NCBI GenBank assembly: GCA_014773175.1
Contig: VXCM01005023.1
Span: 9,752 to 73,751, forward strand
From: Lucifuga dentata
Taxonomy: Eukaryota; Chordata; Actinopteri; Ophidiiformes; Bythitidae
Length of the DNA stretch: 64,000 nt
Direction of reading: 5' to 3'
Position 1 is the first letter of the stretch. The number at the start of each line of letters is the position of its first letter. The translations under genes were made by a program, and so were the position numbers. Below, in pieces: positions 26,330 to 38,500 of this stretch. Below the pieces are notes generated by a model that saw only the letters and a program-made list of their open reading frames with translations, was not told the DNA's origin and ran no database searches.

Positions 26330-29300
26330 TAGATATACAGTATATATATATAGTAGCTGTACTGTCATGAAACTGGGATGATATACAGTATATATGAGTA
26401 ATATGCTGAGTTGATTATTGTAGCAGTGTAAATATAATTTTTTTGTGTGTGTGTTGTGTGTGTGTTTTTTATTTTTTTGGTTATGCTTAAATTATATATT
26501 ATATTATTATATTTGTGTATACATATATATATATATATATACAAATAATAATAATTGATAATATATATATATATACACACACACAAATATAATAATATAA
26601 TATATAACTTAAGCATAATTTAAAAAAAAACACAAAAAAATTATATTTACACTGCTACAATAATCAACTCAGCATATTACTCATATATATATATCATCCC
26701 AGTTTCATGACAGTACAGCCTGATCACCACTGCTGGGCCTGGTGATGGATGGATGGATGGATGGATGGATGGATGGATGGAAGGATTTTTAAAAAATTCC
26801 CAAAAATACTTTGAAATCAGTACTTTATTGGCCAGAAGAATTAGCATGTGATTGATGAAAGCGTCAGGGTGGCTAATAACAGCTCATTCCTGCTATGAAC
26901 GTGTAACTAATCTAAAATTTTGATCTGTTGCTACAAGTCTGGGGTTTGCACATCCATAAATTCAATATGAGTTCAAAAATGTTCATTATTGCTATTTATC
27001 ACTCTGCTCTGCTTGTTTTCGCTGTTGATGAGGCTACGCATAGTCAGCATGCAGACAAAGTGCCTGCAAATGATAAACCGCAGGAGAATGAGATGGGATT
27101 TGACGGTGAAAATAACGGTAAGGGAGAGAGATGACTTATGAAAGAAGTTAGATGAAGAAAAAAAGGGCCTTTTATCAAATGAGAGAGGAGAAGTATTGCT
27201 TTTAAATGAAAGAAGCCTGAGGAGCCTTTTCAGACTGACACTTGAGGAGAGGGAGGCCTTTTACAGACAGAGATGCACTCGAAGGAAAAAGAGGTGTTTT
27301 CAAAGCGATTTGGCAGAAATTTGTGTTTTAATGGAGGTTTTTCAAATGGTGAAAGAGTCTTCAGGAGAACGCCTTCCAGAGAGGTTGCGGAGATGGGCCT
27401 GATAAACACAGCCTCCGTAAAAGAGGCAGGGGATGGAAAGATGACTCATTTGACAAAAAAAGTGGAAATGATGAGCGAGAAAGAAAAAAAGAAATGAATG
27501 AGCGTGTGTGGGTGAGGAAGGAAAGCAGCAAGCACACGGCTGTAAAGAACCCTGTAATCTATGGCGTGATGGATGAGGCCGCAAAGCTATCAGTCAAATC
27601 AACAGCTCCACTCCCACAGAGCCGAGTGCAGGAAACGCGGCTGTGGAAAGATTAAATAATACAAAGTACATACGAGAAGCTATGGAGCCCCTAAAGGGAC
27701 ATGAGAAAAAATAAATAAATTACTAATTTTTTGTGCGCACCAGATAGTTTCTCGTGCACATCAGAAACCTTTTCTGGTAACCACATATCCTCTTTTAATT
27801 GGTTGATGATATAATATAACCTTCATTTGTGTAGCACCTTTCATACAAAAACTCAGCCCAAAGTGCTTTACAAGACATGAAGAGTCCAAAGGTCAGAACA
27901 AGAATAATAACTGAAAAGGATAATAAGAGTGCATCAGTATATAGAGAAAATATATGTCCATACAAAATCAGTGTTTCCCAAACATAGGCTTTACTTGGGC
28001 GGCCTGCCAGGTAAATGAAGAGCCGCCCAGGACTCATGGGATGACCCACTTAAAAAAAAACACAACTGCGACGCTGCTGACAGCGCACACAAGAGGATCC
28101 GCGACATGTATATTTCTAGTTTTGTATATGTATATTTCCATTTGAGAGAATAGCGTGCCTGCCCACCGCCACAAGTAAATTTTCAACCTGTGAGAAACAC
28201 TGCAAATATAAATATAATTACACATAAAAACATATACTTACATGTATGCACAAACATGTGTACACATACATACACACACACACACTCACACAGACATAAA
28301 TAAAAAGCAGAAGGAAACACCTTAATAGTAGTGAGAGAACCATAATATGAAAGACATAAACAGTAAAGGAAGTGACTCCATCTTAAAAGCCAGATTAAAA
28401 GGATAGGTCTTTAATTTAATACTGTCTGATATATTTTGGAATCTTAAAAAGGCAAAGATATTTTGGTCTGTTGCCATTTTGTGTGTCTACTCAACATCAA
28501 GTCATACCAGGATTTCTACCAGAAAGGGTTTTTTTTGGGTTTCATACTATCGCATGCACACCAGATATTACCAGAACCTATATCTGGTAATGTGTATGAG
28601 AAAGTTTCTCGTGCACACCAGAAACAATCACGTGTGCACGAGAAGCTAGAAATAAAACATATATATTATCATGTCCCTTTAGGGGCTTGTTCCGTAAGAA
28701 GCAGACGGTCTGATCAGCAGAAAATCCCACGAATGATTTTAACTCCGGCTGCAGTGTTTCTACTTCGCTGACAGGATTTAATAATAAATACGTGATGAAA
28801 AAAAAAAAAAATGGAGCTGCTGACATATCAAAGTTAAAGAATCGCAGCAGATCATTAATCATTTTTACATAACTATTCATGTTTTCCCATAATAAACTAT
28901 AATAAAAAAAATGTTTTCATGATGACTAAGTGATCTATGTATGATTACAAATTCTTATTGATTCTTCAGATGCCATTATTTTCTTAACTTATTATGTTTA
29001 ATTATGAAGGATGGGTTATTTATATGCACTTGATCTTCAAATATTACTAAATTTCCAGATAACTGTTATTGAATGATTTGTAGATGATGAATGCCTGTTC
29101 AGTCGTGAGTCATGATTTGGTAGTCATCTACGGATCATTAATACGCATAATTGACCTGAAAAATGAATAACTACATTAACCAATACACCAGATGAGTCAG
29201 ACAACAGTTAGACAGTTGGGACTGCGTTCAGACTATGTGAAAAACACCACTTTAAAGGACCATACTGATGATTATGCATGTTTGAGCTGAATATCTACAA

Positions 29301-32300
29301 CCAGCATACATGTTACAGCACTGACAACCACTTTCCAAAACATAAAACCGTATTTTACAGTTCCTGTTACTTTTTTCAAACACCCTAACCTTTCAAAATC
29401 AAATGTTCAGGTGATACATACACCTTAAAATTCAATGTTACACCTTCAAGCACTTATTGTAGAAAGCACGATCATTTTAATTTCTCAGTAAAAGTTGTTT
29501 TCTCCTGGGACTATATTTCCTGGCGGTGACATACATTGTTTTCTGTGTTGGATCGGTTAACTCTAGTTACTTCAGAACAAAAAAGCAAATCTAATAGTCA
29601 TCTTGTTAGTTGTGATGTATCTCAAACGTGTTTCAAGTCTCTACGAGTCTATTTTAATAGCGTACTGGAATGAACCGAACCTAACGGCAATCTGGAAGGT
29701 ACGAAATAGACATGGAAAGCTCGATTCATTTATAAGAATCGAAAGAATCGGATCAGTCCGATCATCCTATGAGAAAGACAAGTTCATGTCTAAACTGAAT
29801 CACCAATTCATCTGTCCAGTGGGGGAGATGTCTGCACACCTCCATACTTCTGTACTCTCCCAGCTCTCACGGCTCTCTCGGTTCTCGCGGCTCTTGTAGC
29901 TGTGTCTTTGACCTTGTGTCTCTGAGCCTGTCTGTGAGTGTGAGGATGCNCCCCCCCCAGTGGACGCTCACATACACTTCAGCAGTGTTTGTGCCACACA
30001 AACTAGACTGCCTGAGCCAAACACACACATTAGTTTTATGGTTGGAGTTACAATATGTTGATTAATGTCAAAGACGGATGTTGTGAAAGAAAAAGTATAT
30101 GGACTGGAATGAACAGAAAGTATGTGGTTCAGTTACGGCTGTGACTCAGATCACTGATTCATGGACTAAAAATTGAATCTTTGAAACAATGATTTGGTGA
30201 ACCAGCCAAGCTTAGTAGGAAAAACAAATCTGAAATCTACCGCTAAAGTAGGTAACGTAACACGTATATGTGGATTGCACTTCTGGGCCCAAACACACAC
30301 AATCGCCGGTATGAGCCTTTAAAACTGAACAGAAACCATCTGAACAGATAACATGTGTAATGCATGCTCAGTACCTTTAGCCAAACTGAATGTTCCAGGT
30401 CGTTACTCGAGTCGGACTGAGCTGTGCAGGGGAACCAGGCATCAGTAGGAGGATTCTCAGTCCCCACCAGGTGCTGGTACCTGCAGAGCTTCAGCACAGG
30501 AGGACAAAATACATACAATAAGATATACAATAAATAACATTTATGATGCACATTCAGCCAGTATGTAGGCTATCTGTTCCCTTTGTTGTTCTTTCAACTT
30601 TCCTTTAACAGATGTAGACAATTCCAGGGGGTTGATGTTAGCAGCCTTGCAAACTGCAACTGTTGTTTGGCAGATTAAACAGAGCAGTTTAGGATTAGCA
30701 TGAGATGCTAATGTAAATGCATAGTCCAGTCCATTTTGTGTTGAATCGGCTGTTTTCACAGTCAACTTTTTTCTTTTTGCTAGGAGTGCTTATTTTTGTT
30801 TTCTAACAGCCGGGTATTTATGACAAGGAACCACTAGCTTGTTTTTCATGGATTAAAGGACCATACTACCCATTTTGCATGTTTGAGCCTAATATATTCA
30901 ATTTTCATACGTTACATTACTGACAATCATTTCCCAAAGGATAAAACTGTATTTCAGCTTTCCTGATATTTTGCAAAATCTCTTAATCTTTCAAAATCAA
31001 ATATGCAAGCAATACACCCACCTTAAAAATCCACGTTTCGCCTGCTAATAGTTACACAGCTTTATGAAGTCACGGTCCTTTAAATTTTTCCATAAATGCA
31101 GGTCTACTTTTGGGACTATATTCCCCAAGACATGCATTCATTCTGCGCTTTTTATTGTACTTAAATGCTAAAATTATGTAACTTCTAAAAAAACCCTGAA
31201 TACACGTCTTGTTCATGATGATGGATTACCTATCCCAAGAACGTTTCAAGTATCAACAAGTTGATTTTAATAGCAGAATGAACTGAAACCAATGGAGGTC
31301 TGGAAGGTAGGAAAAACATTTTTAATTCACCGTTCCAGTAGTATGCTTTGGGAAATGATTGTCAGTGAAGTTACAGTTATGAAAATTGAATATATTAGGC
31401 TCAAACGTGCAAAATGGGTGGTCCTTTAAAAGACAACAAACGTGCATCCAAAACAGTCACGTATCATTTCCCATCATGCTTTGTTCTCCAGCTTTTTGAA
31501 AGTAATGTCTACTAATTCACAAGTTAAAAAAAAAAAAAAAAAAAAAAAATTTACTTCCATATATTTATTAAATAGTATTTATTTACTCACATTTCATTTG
31601 GGATTTAAATGACTTTTGGGGTGCCACCATTGTTATAATGGAGGGCCAGACTTTGAGTACATATGCCATAGACCCACATACCCTGCGGTTCACACTTCGT
31701 ACCTGAGTGGCTGACGGCTCCCCGGTGGCAGCGTGGGCGGGGCAGCGGTTGGCATCCTGGTGTGAGGCCGTGGCGGTGGATGCCCACTGGTCCGTGTAGC
31801 CCAGCGGGGTGAAATAGCCGCAGTCCTGAATGCTGGATCCCCGTTCAAACTCCTCGCAAAAACCGTCGCCATCAAAAACATAACACTGACTGGGTTCACC
31901 TTTGGGAGACGGAGAGGAGAGTGAAAGGGGAGGATTTATGAAAGGATATAAAGCCTGGTGAGCGAGTCTGTCCAACTCCCATCCAAACCACAAAGTATCT
32001 GTCAGTGAACCAAATCAGAGAAATCTCCTCTGTATTTTCATTGGACACTCTTGGTATTAACTTTGTCAACTCAAGCATATCTGACTGTTTTTTTGCTGTC
32101 GACAAGACTGTAAATGATGTCAAGAAATGAACTTTGACATCAATTGTAACTGAACATTACAGTAATGTAATGTGGAACGGCAAAAAAAAAAAAAAAAAAA
32201 AAAAGTATCTGACATGACTTGGATATTTTGTTTAATCACACAATTTAGATCAAGTGATAAGAGCAGAGTTCTATATTATCAGAAACTGTCAAAAAATGAA

Positions 32301-35300
32301 TTAAAAAAAACAAGTAGTATTAAAAAAATCACAAAAGAAGCTCCTTTTTCATTGTTTCAAGTACAATGTTTCTTATTTTTATGAACTTCCAAGAATTCCT
32401 TTGTAGTGCATAAACAGGTGACATTTTTAAAGTGCTACATGAGGAAAAAAAAACCTAAATCTGCCAATAACTCACAGGGGTAAGCGTAATGCCAGAGTGA
32501 TAACATCTAATTTATTGCAACACATTTTTAAGATTATTTTTTGTGGCATTTTGCCTTTTCTGGACAATCGACAGGAGAAAGCAACAGGAAACTTGGGAAG
32601 GAAAAGGAAACTTATTTTGGAATCATCAGTTACAGTATTAGTCACTCCTGGAAAATGTTTGTCACATCTTTGGCATTATATTAATATTTCTTATAAATTT
32701 TCTTTGGTCTATTACAAGTACCAGGTCTTAATAAGTTTGTCTTCTTGACTGCCTTTATCTGCTGAATGAAATTTGGAGAAATAAGAAGGAATACTTCTTA
32801 TTTCTTATTTCTTTCTTACTTCTTATTTCTTCTTATTTTTAAATTAATTCATCCATAGTCGAAGAAATCACATCACAATTTGGATACGGAAATTGCATGT
32901 TAAAGGACAATACCGGCGATTTAGCATGTGTGAGCCCAATATATACACACTACGCATATGTGTTACTGTTACAGGGTGCGGTGGGGATCGTGACCTGTTT
33001 GTGGTTCAGGTGCTTTTCAGGACTACAGATTAGTGCCTTTGCTGTTTTTTACAATTATTTAAATCTTTTTTTGGGAGTGTCATGTACATTTTGACTTAAA
33101 AATGCTTTTATATTGGTTATTTCTGTAGTCTTTGTTTTGGGTGGTTGCTGGAAGGGTGGTGGTGTGTTCGTCCCCTGGCAGGTCGTGATGGTTATTCTCA
33201 TTAGGAGTATAACCAGCTTGTTGTTTTGGACTTTAGGGTTGCGGAGACCGTTAGTGAAGACGGTTGTCTTGGTCTGATTTCTGGAGGGTCGCCAGTGGTT
33301 TCTGGTCGAACGAGTGCATAAGAACCTCACCAGCACCACCAGTATACAGTATGTACGAAGACTAGGATTGAGACTAGTTAACTAGGTAGTGGGACCGGTT
33401 AATTAGTTAGGCTGGGGAGCTGGCTTGTTTGGCAGCTGTCCTTGTTGTATGTGTTGATCCATAAGAATTCTGGTTTGTATCGTGGTATTTTGAATGGCTT
33501 GGTTCATAAATGCAGGCTTTCCGGCCAGGCAAAATTTTCAAAGGCTGCATTAGATCTGAACATAAATCCGGTGGATTATGTTGCCTGAGGTGTGCACTGT
33601 TTTCACAAATAAACTAAAAACTAAAACTACCATATGTGGGTTGTATGAATCGGGCTCAAACATGCAAAATCACTAGTATGGTCCTTTAACATTTGCATTT
33701 CTGCCACATCTCAATAACTGTGAAAATGAGGTTAAGTCAGTCCAATAATGCCACGAAAACAAGAAGAAGAAAGTAATCATGGAGGTGGTTGAAGTCATCG
33801 ATCAAATCCATCAGACACCATAAAACTCAACACACCTCCAACGCAGACTCACCTTGAAAGCAAAGAGAGGTGGTGAAAAGGAAGAAAAGATTCATGATCG
33901 TGGCAGCGGAGGGCAAAACCACATCCAGAGAAACAGATTACTGTGATGATGTTGTGACTTTATGTGAGTATGAAGGACAATATGTGTTAAAAACACGAGT
34001 CGCAGTTTTTTCAACCGACTTTTCGGCTGTTTAAAGGTATGTCAGGCTGCATCCAACACGCCCTGTGTGCAAGGTTTTGATGTGCATTTCTTTCAAGAAT
34101 GATGGATCTGGTGTCAAGGTTCTCGATGTGACATGGAATGAGCTCAAATACACTTTAAAGGGGAAATATTTGGGTTGTTACTTTTCCTCATATTCAGTGT
34201 TTTATAGTAGTAGTAGTAGTAGTAGTAATAGTAGTAGTAGGAGTGTGTGTTGAATATTGTCAAAGTGCATGCAAACAAACCCATAGGTCCTGAACTTCCT
34301 TGAAAGGTTTGTTTTAATTCAGTGTGCACAGCAGTGCTAAGCAAGGGAATGCAAATGTGTGTTGTTGTTTTTTTTTTATCACCCATTATGCATGTTTGAG
34401 CCTAATATATTCAATTTTCATACATGTTACATTACTGACAATCATTTCCCAAAGGATAAAACCGTATTTCAGCTTTCCTGATATTTTGCAAAATCTCTTA
34501 ATCTTTCAAAATCAAATATTCAAGTGATACACCCACCTTAAAAATCCATGTTTCTCCTGCTAATAGTTACACAGCCTTTGGGACTATATTCCCTAGTGGA
34601 GACATACATTCACTCCATGCTTTTTACTGCACTTTAACGCTAAAATTACATAACTTCTTAAAAAAAAACAAAAAACCTGAATACACGTCTTGTTGGTGAT
34701 GATGGATTACCTATCCCAAGAACATTTCATGTATCAACAAGTTGATTTTAATAGTGTACCAGAATTAACTGAAACCAATGGTGTTCTGGAAAGTAGGAAA
34801 AACATTTTTAATTCACCATTCCAGTAGTATGCTTTGGGAAATGATTGTCAGTAACATTACATGTATGAAAATTAAATATATTAGGCTCAAATATGCAAAA
34901 TGGATGGTATGGTCCTTTAAAGCATTGCAAATGTTTCAAAATCAAGCTCTCAATGACAATAAGAGCGTGGAAATCAGGATAATTGATCCCTGTAAAGGCT
35001 GTCTTCCTGTAAATTGTTAGTAGAATATCAGCAGAATAGAGTCTGTTTGTACATGAGCTCAGGGTGAACGTTGCTGTAATTGCTGGTTAGAAAATATGGA
35101 AAACATGCAACATAACATGGCAAAAGACAAACAAGGGAGCCGCAGAGAGTGCCCCGTAATTTATGATCCCACCACAGGACAACAATCCTTTGGTGAGTGA
35201 ACGCAGACACACCACAATAAAAACCTCAATACACATTACAGACAGGAGTCAACCCAGAACTCCCATGTAAGGCTCTGCATCTGTCCACATGTTTTTTAAG

Positions 35301-35501
35301 CATGAAATTAGCTCAGAAAGTTCCACAAAAAAAAAAAAAAAAAAANAAAAAAAAAAAAAAAAAAAAATGGCAATGTGGTACAATGAACCCAAAGAAACAT
35401 GAAAATACGGCTTTTAGCAATATGCATGCTTTTATTACTGTTCATTACTGTACATAATGTGACGAAAGGGGTTAAATTTAATTTGATATTCTCATCAACT
35501 C

Positions 35502-35532
<31 letters not shown>

Positions 35533-38500
35533 TTTAAGCCTTTGATGTATAAAGTCTTTTTGTAATCTTATGCTTTGTAATTTTATTTTTTTTTTCTATC
35601 ATTAAAAAACTGGATTATAAAGAAATCCTTCACTGCACAAAAATTTCCTCTTGATTTGAGAAAAAAAAATCACTGGAGGAAGAAATTCTAAAAAAAAAAA
35701 TCTTTGGAAAATGTGGGAATTACAGTAAATGACTGATTCTATGTGTTCTTGATTCTCTACATGATTCTTGAAGAAAGTTTCAAAGAAATAGGAAAAAAAA
35801 ATATACAAAATAGAACCATGAAAAAAGATGGATATATTCTGTAAAGAAATTTTAGAGAGAGAGAGAGAGAGAGAGAGAGGATTCTTGAAATTCATCAAGT
35901 CCTTCAATTTCCTCATTTGTTGTTTCCAGAGTCCAGATGTTCACAAAACAACATTTTTCATGCAAATAATTTTTTTTTGTTTGCTTGTTTGTTTTTACAG
36001 TGCATGTGTTTGGGTAGCAAATAGGTTAAAAAAAAAAAAAAAAAAAANAAAAAAAAAAAAAAAAAATCAATTCAAACACCAAAAATAACTTTATAAGTCA
36101 GACGGTGCATATTATGTGACATTGTCACTTGTCTGTGTCTCTGTGTGTCTGTGTGTTTCTGTGTGTGTCTGTGTGTTTCTGTATGTCTGTATGTTTTCTG
36201 TGTGTTTCTGTGTGTCTGTGTGTTTCTGTATGTCTGTGTGTGTTTCTGTATGTCTGTGTGTGTGTTTCTGTATGTGTGTGTGTGTGTCAAGTCAAACTGG
36301 AATTTCGGAAAATACTGGGAAGAGGAGAAAATAAAAAATTTCTAAAAAATTAAAAGTGCACATAAACGGATGGAATGGTGACTAAATAAATAAAGTATGG
36401 CAGGAATCCGCTGAAAGATGGAATATGCCGGTAGAATCACTCTAAGCGCTGCCGGAGCATTTAAAGAGCGACACCAGCATGACAGGAGACAGGAAGTAAA
36501 CAAGGCAGTGTGCTAGCAACACTGCGCTCGGAGAAGACGCTGATTAAAGTTTCTCGGCAGTATCGAGATCTGCGGTAAAACTGTGCAGAAACCGATTTGT
36601 CTACGAAGTCCGGAGAGGCAGCCGGTAAGATACCGAGCTTCACACTGCTTTGAGAGACTGTTTTCTGACGAAGATCGCTGTTGCTGTCGGCTTTTTGGCG
36701 TGGGCGTTGGCGGCGCATTAAGGTGTGGCTAAAGTATTTTAACTCTTTAAGCGTTCACGTCTGCAAAGTTGCTTGTTATTTTCTTATATCGGTAAATCTA
36801 TTTATGAATTTGAGGTGTTTGGTAAAAGATGCGTTGTTTGTTATTTGTAGGATAAGTATTCTGGTTCACTTTTAATACTGGCATGGTGAGATAAAGATAA
36901 AACTTCTGAGAGATCTGAACGTAATGTTTAATACTATTTTAAATAAATGTGATTATAAAAATATTTATGTATAACAGAATGTGTATGGTATCTGATGTTA
37001 AGCCAGGAATTATGATAGCAGTGTGTATTAGCTTTAATTGTACTTAATAGGAGAGAAGGTGTAAATTAAGTGATTCACTGATGCATAATGGTTTATATTT
37101 ATAGATGTGTATTTTTCTGTTGCTTATTTATCTGCAGTAGTTTAAATGTACATATTTTTTCTGTGTTTATTTAAAGGTTTTTCACCTGCCTAATTCTGCT
37201 GCTTAACCAGCTAACCTACTGCTGCTAAGCTATTACCTACCTAACCGCTTATGGCTAGTGGCAAGTGAACTGCTAAAGAAGTTGCTAAACCTACCAAAAT
37301 AAAAGGAGGAAAAAAGGAAAGCTGTGTGTTATTGAGTGGAATCCAGTTGAAATCTTCGTGTAGACAAGTCAATCCTTTTCAAGTTTGGGAAACTGCATCT
37401 GCATATACTCAAAAAAGATAAATTTAACAAGGAAAGAACTAAAAAAAAACTTGACAGTGTGTCTGTGTGTGTCTCTCTGTGTGTGTCTGATTGAAAGGCT
37501 CAGCCTGGATGAGGACAAGCATTAGCCACAACGACATAAGAAATGAGTCCCGCCGTTGTGCAGCGTGGCGTTCCTTCACAGCATCAAAATCCATCTGATA
37601 CACAGCAGAACACTCGCCCAGCCCTTCCTCATTCACCTGGAGCTCTGCTGAAGCATTTCTGTATCATTCATTTCAATATCAAACTAAATATCATCTCATC
37701 ATATTCTGCTGCTGAAGGTGAGCTAAAGAAAGAATTTTTTAAATAATCGCCTCCTTTTTCAGGCTGCAAATGCAGCTTGATGATCATTGTTGAATGGATT
37801 AAATGTGTTTGTCAGGCCAGGGCAAGCAGACTGACCCCCCCACCANNNNNNNNNNNNNNNNNNNNNNNNNNNNNNNNNNNNNNNNNNNNNNNNNNNNNNN
37901 NNNNNNNNNNNNNNNNNNNNNNNNNNNNNNNNNNNNNNNNNNNNNNNNNNNNNNNNNNNNNNNNNNNNNNNNNNNNNNNNNNNNNNNNNNNNNNNNNNNN
38001 NNNNNNNNNNNNNNNNNNNNNNNNNNNNNNNNNNNNNNNNNNNNNNNNNNNNNNNNNNNNNNNNNNNNNNNNNNNNNNNNNNNNNNNNNNNNNNNNNNNN
38101 NNNNNNNNNNNNNNNNNNNNNNNNNNNNNNNNNNNNNNNNNNNNNNNNNNNNNNNNNNNNNNNNNNNNNNNNNNNNNNNNNNNNNNNNNNNNNNNNNNNN
38201 NNNNNNNCCACACACACACACACACACCCACCCCACTCCCCCACTGTGGGGCTCACCATGCCGTGACTGAAGCTATTACTTCTCTTGTTTTACAATAAAA
38301 GGCGTGATGACGAGTAGGGAAAACAATTTGGCAAAAACAGGTTTTTTTTGTTTTTTTTACAAATTGCAGCACATAAGAGTAATTATTCAGTTGTTCGTCT
38401 GAGTCAGACGAACAACTGAACTGAATCACATTCTGGACTGAATCTGGACTGAGTCACATTCTGGACTGAGTCACATTCTGGACTGAGTCACATTCTGGAC

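Noticed and set aside
36116..36353. Cysteine/valine/serine-rich frames
   Set aside because: Direct translation of the TGTG/TTTCTG repeat.
37759..38298. Five open frames of 139-173 codons
   Set aside because: They consist almost entirely of N from the assembly gap.
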